A DNA stretch of 64,000 bases, taken from Sphagnum compactum (lineage: Eukaryota; Bryophyta; Sphagnopsida; Sphagnales). The notes under the pieces were generated by a model. That model worked only from the letters and a program-made list of their open reading frames with translations. It was not told the DNA's origin and did no database searches. The stretch is from the NCBI GenBank assembly GCA_965153455.1, contig OZ234493.1, positions 32,602,213 through 32,666,212 on the forward strand. Reading direction: 5' to 3'. The translations under genes and the position numbers were made by a program. This document shows, piece after piece, positions 13,532 to 22,092 of this stretch (its first letter is position 1; every line of letters begins with the position of its first letter).

Positions 13532-14326
13532 GCATTATGGACACACCCAATTTCCTATGGGAACCTCTAAAAGTGGTGGTGTCCAACAACCTATATGCCA
13601 TCCTCTAAAACAACGATCACAAACCAACCTAGTTGTTGCACCTTGTGATTATTTGCACAACATGCATTGCAAACATGCTAGAACTATGGCCAATGATGGA
13701 TCCACTTGGCCATCCACATGCGAAAGGTGACATGGAACACAATTCCACACATGGTTTTTCCATAATCAACCATCCCGACCTTCCAACAACAAAACCCTAG
13801 AAAGTAAAACCTTTTCATACAAAGAATGACACACCCAACCATCACATTTAATGTGCTAAGTGTTGTATGTTGCAAATAAACATAATCCTTAGGTTCAAAC
13901 CTTAAAACCTTGGGTCGATATCCACATCCATGGATGGTGGCATATCATAATGTAATATTTTGATGTTATGCAATGGCCAAGTTTTCCATAGCCATCACAT
14001 GGTTCTTTTGAACAAGGCTACATATTGCTCACAAGCTTGGACCCACACATTGGGATCATCCAAATTAACCACATAGTCCACATCCCTACAAGTGGATGCC
14101 AATAATTGGGGTTCATGCCTAAAAGGCAAAAAGTAATAGGAAAATGATGCAAGGGATGTTTGCTTGCTGAATCGATATCCCATGGGCAACAATGGTAGTT
14201 ATATGTCCCAATCAATTATATGCCCCTTTTGTAATCCATATTTTTGCAAACCTTTTTTCACCATCTGTACCATTCTTTTAGCTAAACCATTCACTTTAAA
14301 ATGATCACAAAAAGTAATCCTATGGC
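13532..14326 (-). pseudogene. older Ty3/gypsy copy, 3' part: integrase C-terminal half with PHD finger
   Basis: Read on the minus strand in shifting frames with stops, this aligns along its length with the integrase of the younger element next to it. From 14326 downwards come the NGLAKRMVQ segment (young copy DGLAERMVQ, around the third catalytic acid), the GYR segment, then KVLRFEPKDYVYLQ and RVLLLEG equivalents of the integrase C-terminal domain. At 13532-13665 comes a PHD-like C4HC3 cluster with spacing C-x2-C-x11-C-x2-C-x4-H-x2-C-x14-C-x2-C, the same spacing as in the young copy. Stops interrupt it, so it is dead. It continues at 23613, where the upstream half of the same integrase lies. 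The younger element splits the two. Confidence 0.85.
14323..14326. repeat. probable target-site duplication, left copy
   Basis: TGGC here and TGGT at 23613-23616 flank the younger element (minus-strand GCCA and ACCA). They sit exactly where the older integrase reading frame is interrupted. One mismatch in four is consistent with an aged duplication, but four bases is weak evidence by itself. Confidence 0.45.
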
Positions 14327-14498
14327 TGTCGTGACGTGTAGTGTCGTGACATACAGTGTCGTAAGGTGTACATTCATAGGAAACTCTACTAACAAAAAGA
14401 CTAAAGCCAGTCAAAGATATAAACTAATCAACTAAAAAGAGATACATGCACACATATATATACAATGCACACGTGAGACTGAGATGAAATTCTCATGT

Positions 14499-14510
14499 AT
14501 CCCCCCCCAG
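14499..14510 (-). other. candidate polypurine tract
   Basis: Minus-strand CTGGGGGGGGAT lies about 40 bases after the polyprotein stop, the usual place for the plus-strand primer of an LTR element. The assignment rests on position and composition only. Confidence 0.5.
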
Positions 14511-14549
14511 ACCTGAGCCGGGAAAAGCATGGCATGGTCTGAGTAGGAA

Positions 14550-15622
14550 TCAAGGTGCTGTAGGAGAACATGACGAACAGTACCAATTGCCAACGGGAAC
14601 TTGAGTGAGCTCCGGCTTGAGGCAGAAGAGATGGTATCCACCATTACAGTTGTCGCAAAGCAGCATCTGATCAGCATCGTCCGTCCTCTGACATACCTGA
14701 CATGGATAATCAAGTGGAGGAATCCAAGTCGACGTGATGATGGTAGGGTCCAAGTTTGGCAGGTGGCAAGGCGCACAATTTTTGGAATGATCCCGAATTG
14801 TGCGTCCGTCAGCTCCTTGTAGCTCCAACACACCTGAAGGCCTGATCGCCTTAATCCTCAAGATGGTGCGACCGGAAGAAGTGTCTAAAGTATCATTGGG
14901 TTGTCGCTGAAGATACACAAAATCACCAACATCAAATTGTCTCACCTTAGGTTTGTAACTGCCACCTCGTGTGTGTGCATACCGTAAGGTGTCTCGATGT
15001 TGTGCAATGGACAGGTTTTCCATGGCCATGGGCATAACCCTCCTGAATAGAGCGGCCCTTTCTGCAATGACCTTAGCCCAAATGGTTGGGGAGTCCAAGT
15101 CCACAACTTGGTCCATTTGAGCAACAATGGAAGAGGGTGGAATGGGATGTCTCCCAAAAAGTAAAAAGTAAGGGGAGAAATGAGATAAAGAGGTGTGTTT
15201 GGACATCCTGTAACCCATGGCGATGTAAGGGAGGGCCAGGTCCCAATCCTCTTTGTTCTTAGTGAGGCAAATCTTCCGAAGTCCCTTCTTGCATGTTTGA
15301 ACCATCCTTTCTGCAAGGCCATCAGCTTGGGGATGATCTCTTGAAGTCCGACGATGGTCAATGAGAGCATGGTCAAGTAGGTCTTGGAATTCTCCCCTGA
15401 ATTCTGATCCTTGATCAGTAAGGCATTCAACACAAGCCCCAAACCTACTTAGAACCTGTTGTAAGAAAGCCTGGCTAGTGCTGTGTGATGACTTGTCCGG
15501 TAGCGCAACAAGTTTGACCCACTTTGAAAAATGCTCAATCATAATCATGATGTAGACATTACCCCTGGAGGTCTGTGGTAATTCTCCAGCTAAATCACAT
15601 GACCAGCGATAGAACATGCCCT
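14550..15622 (-). CDS. gypsy integrase core, C-terminal domain and PHD finger (young copy)
   Basis: The open frame extends upstream to 16085, but real integrase similarity begins at about 15620 (GMFYRW). Upstream of that it is a shadow of the RNase H frame. The catalytic triad is present: Asp in CDLAGELP, Asp in LTDQGSEF and Glu in DGLAERMVQ. The core is followed by the conserved GYR segment, a basic KPKVRQFDVGDFVYL stretch and a GPY/F-like module (PSGVLELQG). The last 50 residues form a PHD finger. The N-terminal HHCC zinc-binding region is incomplete: its two His lie at the end of the previous frame and its Cys pair is gone. The joint is a frameshifting deletion between HYHWRG and GMFYRW. 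It would insert cDNA into host chromatin in an intact relative; here it is probably inactive. Confidence 0.85.
14568..14702 (-). other. PHD finger at integrase C-terminus
   Basis: Pattern C-x2-C-x11-C-x2-C-x4-H-x2-C-x14-C-x2-C, with LLCDNC, GGYHLFC and VPVGNWYC blocks typical of PHD fingers, including the Trp before the last Cys pair. PHD fingers of this layout bind histone tails, often H3 by its methylation state at Lys4. Placed after the integrase C-terminal domain it occupies the slot where chromoviruses carry a chromodomain, so a targeting role is a reasonable inference. The relic at 13532-13665 has identical Cys/His spacing. Confidence 0.88.
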
Positions 15623-18600
15623 CTCCAATGGTAATGAGGAGCGAGAAGGCTATAAGTACGCTTAACTCCAAAATGTCCAAGCTCCGAGTGTACTTTCTGA
15701 ATAAGACCAGGCCGTTCATGTGGTGGTGGAACCACTCTGTCGCCTTGTGGTAAGCATCGGACGAGGTGATTGTCCCTCCATGAGTAGCGTTTGGATCGCT
15801 GTTGTATGCGATCCCGCTGACTTGATGTAACTTGGGGAGGGTATTCCCCATGTTGAAGAAACCCCAGAGTGTCCAAGTCCTCCCATATATCCAGAATGGG
15901 ATGCTCAACCAGGTTACATTGCAGTAATGCAAGATAACTAGATGCCTCAGATACATGTATTGCTGGGATCTGGTCAAAATCTTGCCTGGCTTCTGAAAAA
16001 TCTTCAGAGGTAGTGAGGGGTCTTCGTGACATGGTATCCGCATTCTGATGTGTAATACCTGGTCGGTGAATAACCTTGAACTCATACTCTTGAAGTATAA
16101 GCGCCCAACGAGCTAACTTACCAGTAAGCTTATCGTTGGTCATCAACCACTTGATAGGCTGGTGGTCCGTATACAGAGTGAAATTGGTGCCATAAAGATA
16201 GGGCCTGAAATGTATGACGGCCCATACAACAGCAAGGCACTCCCCCTCGTATGAAGAGTAGTTGCTCTCAGCCTTGTTGTTGCTTCGAGATGCATAGGCG
16301 ATAACATATTCCTTGCCTTCCTCATCAAGTTGGCCCAGAATAGCTCCAATACCAAGAGCACTCCAGTCAGTGTGTAGAATGAAGACCTTGCTGAAATCAG
16401 GTCTTCTTAGAATGGGGAACTCTGAAAGCTTTTCCTTGAGTGTGTTGAAAGCTTCCTGAGCCTCTTCACTCCATGTCCAAGCAACATCCTTCTTTAACAA
16501 TGCATAGAGAGGATGAGCAATAGTACTGAAGTCTTGGACATAAATCCTGTAGTAATTACATAGTCCGATGAAGCTCCTCAAAGTGTGAACATCAGTAGGA
16601 TCGGGCATCTCCAAAATGGCTACTACTTTGGCCCAATGAGCCATAATACCATTTGGCAAAATTCTGTGTCCAAGGTAAACTACTGAGGTGACAGCAAACT
16701 CACACTTTTTAGGATGGATCTTCATATTGACTTCGTGGAGCCTCTTGAATAACTCCTCAAGATGAGCCAAGTGCTGTAGGAGTCCCTTGCTATGCACTAG
16801 GACATCATCTATGTAGCATTTCAGGAAATCTGCCCCTTCGAGAACTTGGTCCATGACTCGTTGAAAGAAGACAGGTGCATTCTTCAATCCAAAAGGCATC
16901 ACAAGCCATTCCCACAACTTATTGCTTCCATGGAATGCTGTTTTCTTGCGATCTTTTGCAACGAGCACAATCTGGTTGAAGCCTTGCCTCAGATCCACAA
17001 TTGTGAAGATGTTTGAGTCTCCAATGCTATCAAACAGTTCTTCAGGGATGGGCATGGGGTACCTGTCTTGAGGTGTAACCAGGTTCAAAGGCCTATAATC
17101 CCCGCACATCCTTTTCTCAGTCCATAATCCAGCTGAATCCTTCTTTGCTGGCATTACTGTAGCGGCTGCGAAATCAGAACTTGATGGCTGAATGAGACCA
17201 GCCTCATGGAGCTCTTTGCATCTTTCATCTACCAATTCCCATTCATGTTTGCTCAACCTATGCCTCCTTCGATAAACGGGTGTCTCATCTGTAAGGTCTA
17301 TAGAGAACTGCATGGTCTTACACCTACCTAAGTCTTTCATTGAGAATGCGAACACATTCTCATACTTAATTAGCAAGTCTGTGACCTGGTCTCTCTCCTT
17401 CTTGGTGAGCTGGTTCCCCATAACAAAAGGGTAGTTGGAAACACATGGAATGGAGTTGGAAAGTGTGTTTGAAGAACCTGATGTATTGGGTTCTCCATTA
17501 TCCAACTCCGTAGATTCGTAGAAGGTTGTAATTGTTTCTCCAGAAGCTGATGTACCTCCAGGTGTATTGGACATAACTTGAGTCAAATTACATGGTACCT
17601 CCTCCCCCCCAACACTGAGAGTGAAATGTAGAGTGTTGAAGATAGGCAAGTGTACTTGGTCGGGGTGCCATGTGGTTGCATCGTCAGAGCTGCAAGCTGA
17701 TTGAGTCAGTGTTGGTGTTGTGTACATTTGAAAGAGTACACAGGTTACCAATAACCATGTAAGGGAGTTCAGGTCCATGCTTCTCCCGAGTAGAGCGTTA
17801 CGCTCCAATCTAGTCACCTTGGTGTGACTAGTAGTGCCAGTTTGGAACCCCATAGCCCTTTCTCTTTCTTCTGGGCTTGGTTCATCCCAAGTGGCTGAAG
17901 CATGACGATACACCAAGCCTGGTCCATCTCCCTGAAAGGCGTGTGCTCCAGGGAAGGAGACAAAGGTGGGCCAAACACCTCTTGGTTTTCCTATTGTATT
18001 CGCAGGAAACCAAGGAGGTTTCTCTTGCCTTGTAACTGGTTGGCAAGAGCTCTGATCATCCAATATGTGAGAAACCTGCAGGTTGTGGTCTCTGATGGTG
18101 TATCTCAGAGCCAACTGCAGAATTGAAAGTGGTGCAAGGTTGGTCCACCAGTTGCGCAGCTGGTGCGCATAGGAACCGCATTGTGCCGCATCGAGTAGGA
18201 GTGGCTCTCCAAGGTAATGTTTGACAAGTGTGTAGTGCTCCTGGACTTTCTCCCTCTGGTCAAACTGAGAAGGGGTGTTCTCAATTACATAACCAAGCGT
18301 AGGGGAAATGGATTGAGCCCAGGTAATCAATCGTACCATGTCTGTGAAGAGACCGGATCTTGTGTCACTCAAGCCTTCTCCAAATCCAGCTGCTGAAAAT
18401 CCTTGACACTCCCAACCTGAAATGATGAGGTCCACGGGGCCAAGTAATTCCATATGCTTATTCTGAATTAATTGTATGTCAGGGGGCAAGAAAGTGAAAC
18501 TGGCCTTCCATGCGGTGGTTGTAAACTGTTGTGGAAATCTGGTTGTGAGCTCCATCATTCTCGATGCTGCCACTTGCCTTGCAATAGGATCAATGTCTAC

Positions 18601-18705
18601 GTAGAAATACCTTCGGACCACCATCCCTGACTGTAGTAGGGCTTCGAGACCTGTACCAATACCACCAAAGAGCTCTAGTAATGTAATCCCTTCCTTAGGT
18701 GGTGT
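15595..18705 (-). CDS. methyltransferase - reverse transcriptase - RNase H polyprotein segment
   Basis: One frame is open from just after a TAG (18706-18708) to 15595. The first ATG is at 18624, but similarity already begins upstream, so that ATG is unlikely to be a true start. Counting from it: methyltransferase to about residue 295; a linker; reverse transcriptase about 450-660 with RMCGDYRPLN, FTIVDLRQGFNQI, MPFGLKNAP and catalytic YIDD at 604-607; RNase H about 745-870 with Asp (HTDWSALG), Glu (YEGECLAV) and Asp (LYTDHQP); then the start of integrase (GHFGVKRTYSLL). The frame ends abnormally 9 residues after HYHWRG, where a deletion shifts the integrase out of frame. RT copies element RNA into DNA and RNase H removes the template. 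All their catalytic residues are present. Confidence 0.9.
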   Translation of the reverse strand, partial: TPPKEGITLLELFGGIGTGLEALLQSGMVVRRYFYVDIDPIARQVAASRMMELTTRFPQQFTTTAWKASFTFLPPDIQLIQNKHMELLGPVDLIISGWECQGFSAAGFGEGLSDTRSGLFTDMVRLITWAQSISPTLGYVIENTPSQFDQREKVQEHYTLVKHYLGEPLLLDAAQCGSYAHQLRNWWTNLAPLSILQLALRYTIRDHNLQVSHILDDQSSCQPVTRQEKPPWFPANTIGKPRGVWPTFVSFPGAHAFQGDGPGLVYRHASATWDEPSPEERERAMGFQTGTTSHTKVTRLERNALLGRSMDLNSLTWLLVTCVLFQMYTTPTLTQSACSSDDATTWHPDQVHLPIFNTLHFTLSVGGEEVPCNLTQVMSNTPGGTSASGETITTFYESTELDNGEPNTSGSSNTLSNSIPCVSNYPFVMGNQLTKKERDQVTDLLIKYENVFAFSMKDLGRCKTMQFSIDLTDETPVYRRRHRLSKHEWELVDERCKELHEAGLIQPSSSDFAAATVMPAKKDSAGLWTEKRMCGDYRPLNLVTPQDRYPMPIPEELFDSIGDSNIFTIVDLRQGFNQIVLVAKDRKKTAFHGSNKLWEWLVMPFGLKNAPVFFQRVMDQVLEGADFLKCYIDDVLVHSKGLLQHLAHLEELFKRLHEVNMKIHPKKCEFAVTSVVYLGHRILPNGIMAHWAKVVAILEMPDPTDVHTLRSFIGLCNYYRIYVQDFSTIAHPLYALLKKDVAWTWSEEAQEAFNTLKEKLSEFPILRRPDFSKVFILHTDWSALGIGAILGQLDEEGKEYVIAYASRSNNKAESNYSSYEGECLAVVWAVIHFRPYLYGTNFTLYTDHQPIKWLMTNDKLTGKLARWALILQEYEFKVIHRPGITHQNADTMSRRPLTTSEDFSEARQDFDQIPAIHVSEASSYLALLQCNLVEHPILDIWEDLDTLGFLQHGEYPPQVTSSQRDRIQQRSKRYSWRDNHLVRCLPQGDRVVPPPHERPGLIQKVHSELGHFGVKRTYSLLAPHYHWRGHVLSLVM
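17740..18705 (-). other. C5-cytosine DNA methyltransferase domain, DNMT3-like
   Basis: Motif I (LLELFGGIGTGLE, SAM binding) lies at about 18640-18690, upstream of the first ATG. Numbering from the ATG at 18624: motif II-like FYVDIDPIA 7-15; motif IV GWECQG 70-75 with catalytic Cys73 (codon 18406-18408); motif VI ENT 115-117; motif VIII-like DAAQCGSYAHQLR 145-157; motif IX-like EERERAMGF 252-260; motif X RNALLGRSMD 275-284. The last block matches the DNMT3 pattern (GF..., then RL.R..LLGRS at the same spacing) better than DNMT1 or CMT. The enzyme class methylates cytosine at C5. The residue before Cys73 is Glu where nearly all C5 methyltransferases have Pro, so activity is doubtful. The domain spans about 320 residues, the size of a bare catalytic domain. 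Confidence 0.85.
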
Positions 18706-20016
18706 CTAGGTGATTAGCTGACGGAGTAATGGCTTAATCGGTTCGCCATGGCTCTCCATGCTTTCAAAACTAGACAAAGCTTTGACCAAGGGCTTGTAGG
18801 CTACTTTGAACCTTTGTAAAACCTCTGGTCCATGTTGAATGTCAGTAGGAACCACCCTCAAGCTTTCAGTAGCTTGAGCGTAAGCTATCTCTTCTTCATC
18901 TCCCTCTATCCATTCGTGGCTAGCTTGTTGGATGTAGGAAATGGTGTGTGCTTCCTTGAGCATACAATGGTGAGCCATAGGACTATGGTTCCCATGTAAA
19001 TCAAGGGGTATGTATCCCAGGTGGTGGCCATCAGTCTCCCAATCCACTCGGTAGTACGCATGTTCGAACCAATTGTCAATTGTAAAACCTGGTGGAAACA
19101 GGGCCTCTTGCCCAATGAGCACATCGTAACTAGTGGCATTGGTGACTAAACATCTGACCTGTAGGCAAAGCTCCTGATCTGTACCTTCATTGAAATTAAG
19201 TGCAATCAAATCCGAGCTCTCCCCAAGTACCTCCTCTACGCTCCCACTAGCGGTGCGAATGTGCCACATAGATTTTCGTAGTTTGGAGTCGAGCATGCCC
19301 ATCTTCTTGGCGAATTGAACTCCAAGAATCACTGGTTGGGCACCTGTATCAAGAAGAACCACTCTGGGTGTATGTCCTCCCACCTGGATTGCTGACTTAG
19401 TATTGTCGACAATGGCAACTCCGGTGGCGATGGAAGTTCTCTCACTAGGCACCACCTTCAGAAATGAGTGAGAGACTTTGTGGAGAGAATGGCTATCCAC
19501 AACGCCTTTGCTGAGTAACAAATCCACAAGTGAGGTGTTCTTAACTCCCTTTTGATATGTGAATGTAGAATCAGAGGTAGGAAAGCTCACTAGTTTAGCC
19601 ATGCCAGAACTAGTGACTAGATTACGAACGCCATCTGCAACACGTGAACCAATCGAATGTCTCTCCAAGGTGTTGGATGGGACCTCTGTAGCATGTGGAT
19701 TAGGGGTTGGTAGAGGACCTGATGTAGTGTTCAAGGTATCCTCTAAGATTGCAATTATGTCCCTGGTGCTTAGCTTCAAATCTTGAAAACTAAACAATGG
19801 TGTATTCACAAGCTTTTGCGCCACTTCATGCATTTGAAGTTGGCATTCCATAAGCTGATCAGTGGAAAATTGTGTGTTTTCCTTATGTACATGTACTCCT
19901 GGGACATGAGAATTTGATGCCCTAACAGCTTGTGGTGTAGTAGTCTCCTCCCCCCTCGCCAACAAGGTGCCTTCTTCTTCCATGTTGAGAGGACGAAAAG
20001 ATTGTGGCATGACTGC
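18706..20016 (-). CDS. gypsy aspartic protease region (young copy)
   Basis: Open from just after the gag TGA (20017-20019) to a TAG at 18706-18708; first ATG at 20010. The protease active site is LLDTGAQPVILG at residues 219-230, with the hydrophobic-hydrophobic-D-T/S-G pattern. A second flap/ILG-like element (YDVLIGQEALFPPG) lies further on. In an intact element it would cleave the polyprotein. The roughly 200 residues before the active site are Ser/Thr-rich and unassigned. It is in the same frame as gag and as the methyltransferase-RT segment. The TAG lies 18 bases before the codon at which methyltransferase similarity begins. Confidence 0.85.
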   Translation of the reverse strand, partial: AVMPQSFRPLNMEEEGTLLARGEETTTPQAVRASNSHVPGVHVHKENTQFSTDQLMECQLQMHEVAQKLVNTPLFSFQDLKLSTRDIIAILEDTLNTTSGPLPTPNPHATEVPSNTLERHSIGSRVADGVRNLVTSSGMAKLVSFPTSDSTFTYQKGVKNTSLVDLLLSKGVVDSHSLHKVSHSFLKVVPSERTSIATGVAIVDNTKSAIQVGGHTPRVVLLDTGAQPVILGVQFAKKMGMLDSKLRKSMWHIRTASGSVEEVLGESSDLIALNFNEGTDQELCLQVRCLVTNATSYDVLIGQEALFPPGFTIDNWFEHAYYRVDWETDGHHLGYIPLDLHGNHSPMAHHCMLKEAHTISYIQQASHEWIEGDEEEIAYAQATESLRVVPTDIQHGPEVLQRFKVAYKPLVKALSSFESMESHGEPIKPLLRQLIT

Positions 20017-21852
20017 TCAAGCTCCTTTAGCCCTGGTAATAGGACTTGAACCAGATGCGAGTCCATCAGTTTGAATTACCTGCCTAGTGGCAGAAACTCT
20101 GGGTGCCACACTAGTTTCTTGTGCTGCGACATAGGAAGGGCAAAAAGAAGTAGCCAATTCTGGTGTGAGACTAGAATTGTGTGGAGTGGAAAGAACATAC
20201 TCCCCAACCATTGCATCGTGTGGAAGGCCATAGAACGACCTAGGAGGTCCCTCGCGTGATCCTGAACCTTGTACAGGTTGGGCATGACTAGCTGATTGGG
20301 AGGACTTGCCTTTTAGATTAGCAAGTTGGGCCCTCAATGATTCGAGTTCATTTTGTAAAGTCTGAACTTGAATTGCATGGGCTTGAAGCACCTCCCTCTT
20401 ATCAGCATTGTGCTCCTTCTTCTTAGCATTCTTGTTGGAATTACCCTTGGTGGGCAAAGCCTGAGTGGAATGCTGAGGTGCCTTGGCTTTTGGTTGAGGG
20501 ATAGTGGAAGATGCTGGCAGATTTTGCCATTGTAATCGGAGTTGCTTCCGCTCTGGGAACTTGGCAAAACAGACAGATTCATGATGTCCCTCTTTCCCAC
20601 AATAATCACAAAAGAGATCCTCGGAAGGAATGTTGCACTCACTAGCTTTGTGGGCAGGATTGCCACAGTAGTTGCAAGAAGGTAGGATGGGTGTAGCCGA
20701 GTGCACCGCTTTAGTCCTTGAAGAAGAATGTGATGATCTAGTTGGTGCAGCTGTTGTAGGTTGAGGCCTTGAACGTGATGGAGGCCTCATAGTACTGGCC
20801 TCATAGTGTGCATGAGCCAGTTCTAGCTTTTCGGAAATGTTGTACACATCCAGCAACGTGTACGAGTCTCCAAATTCTGCAAAGACTCGTTGCAAAACCT
20901 GTGCGTGGAGTGTTGGAGTACCTTCCAAAGAACGAAGATACCGATGGGCAGCTTCTAAGTCGGTGATGCTCTGGGTATCCTCTTTGAGTTTGAGAAGCCT
21001 CCTGTAAAGCATCTTGAGGGTTTCATCCTTCTGCCGAGAGAAGGTGGCGAGCTGCAGAATTTTTTCAGAACTTTTGACTGGAAATTCCAGCTCAAGAATT
21101 CGAAAGAATTCCCCCATTGGATCAACAAAAGCTGGCGCATCAATGGTGGGAGGAATGTTTGCAGTAGCAGCAATGAGTTGTTGAGGAGAGAGGTTTACCG
21201 AGGTAGGTACCGGGTCTGGATTATTCGGCACAGTCCCGTGATGTGCAATTGCAGCTTGTAATGCAGCTTGAGAGGCGGTGGCGATGGCTATGGCGTAAGC
21301 TGGATTGGGAGCTTGGGTGACACCCAAAATCCTTGCAGAATGTTGCTCGTAGACATCCAATGCCTCATAATGCACATAACGGGCCAATTGCTTAAATGCA
21401 AACGCTTCGGTGTAATTAGCACCATACTTCAGCTCCAACTCACAGACCACTGTTGAGAAAGTTGCCTTGAACTCCCTCAACGAAATAGTACCTGGCCTTC
21501 CGCTGAACTTCTCTATTCTCCCAGAGGAACTGCTGACCTCCATGGTGTATATGGGTGTTGAAGTCACAGCTTGCAACGGAGTATATGGTGATGGTGTGAA
21601 AGCAGGTGCAGTAGTAGGTGTACCCCACTGATTAACCCCTCCAAATGGGCTCTGGTGTGTTGTTGATGTAGTGTAACCCAAACCTGAATTCCTAATAGGA
21701 GTTGTACTAGATGATGATGGTGCTGTGGATGCTTGGTGATACCGTCGTGAGCATCGTGAACTCAAAGATATTGGTTCAAAGGGTTGTGTGTTACTTCGTA
21801 ACTGATACCTTGGCTCTGGATGAGTAATGCTACTTTCATCATCCGAGGACAT
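20017..21852 (-). CDS. gypsy Gag with two CCHC zinc knuckles (young copy)
   Basis: A 611-residue open frame from ATG at 21852 to TGA. The N-terminal 110 residues are Ser/Thr/Pro-rich. About 110-350 is a capsid-like helical region, including FSGRPGTISLREFKATF and LYRRLLKLKEDTQS, the kind of segment found in retrotransposon gag domains. Two zinc knuckles, both C-x2-C-x4-H-x4-C, lie at residues 393-406 and 415-428. A charged Lys/Ala-rich stretch follows (about 440-510). Gag forms the particle and binds element RNA. Downstream protease lies in the same frame after the single UGA, so pol expression would need readthrough of that codon, unless the stop is a mutation. Confidence 0.88.
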   Translation of the reverse strand: MSSDDESSITHPEPRYQLRSNTQPFEPISLSSRCSRRYHQASTAPSSSSTTPIRNSGLGYTTSTTHQSPFGGVNQWGTPTTAPAFTPSPYTPLQAVTSTPIYTMEVSSSSGRIEKFSGRPGTISLREFKATFSTVVCELELKYGANYTEAFAFKQLARYVHYEALDVYEQHSARILGVTQAPNPAYAIAIATASQAALQAAIAHHGTVPNNPDPVPTSVNLSPQQLIAATANIPPTIDAPAFVDPMGEFFRILELEFPVKSSEKILQLATFSRQKDETLKMLYRRLLKLKEDTQSITDLEAAHRYLRSLEGTPTLHAQVLQRVFAEFGDSYTLLDVYNISEKLELAHAHYEASTMRPPSRSRPQPTTAAPTRSSHSSSRTKAVHSATPILPSCNYCGNPAHKASECNIPSEDLFCDYCGKEGHHESVCFAKFPERKQLRLQWQNLPASSTIPQPKAKAPQHSTQALPTKGNSNKNAKKKEHNADKREVLQAHAIQVQTLQNELESLRAQLANLKGKSSQSASHAQPVQGSGSREGPPRSFYGLPHDAMVGEYVLSTPHNSSLTPELATSFCPSYVAAQETSVAPRVSATRQVIQTDGLASGSSPITRAKGA

Positions 21853-22092
21853 GGTGTTGTCCCATGCCCCAAAATTTTGTACTAATATAATCCCTCAATT
21901 ACAAAATTCTAACACAATGTATGGTTTGAATCTCCCTAATTGCAGGACGATAGTATGGCAGAATGTAGCAAGATAAGCTGCAAGACACAAGACCACACAA
22001 TGCACGACCACAGTGCGAAGAACACAGGAAACAGGACTGCAGTACAGTAGTACGTAGGACGCAGGACGGCAAAGCGCAGGACGGCAATACGG

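Noticed and set aside
14942-15442. 166-codon minus-strand frame within integrase
   Set aside because: Different frame from the integrase core, which has the catalytic residues. This is a shadow.
15623-16085. N-terminal 154 codons of the integrase open frame
   Set aside because: Out-of-frame shadow of the RNase H segment. Real integrase similarity starts near 15620.
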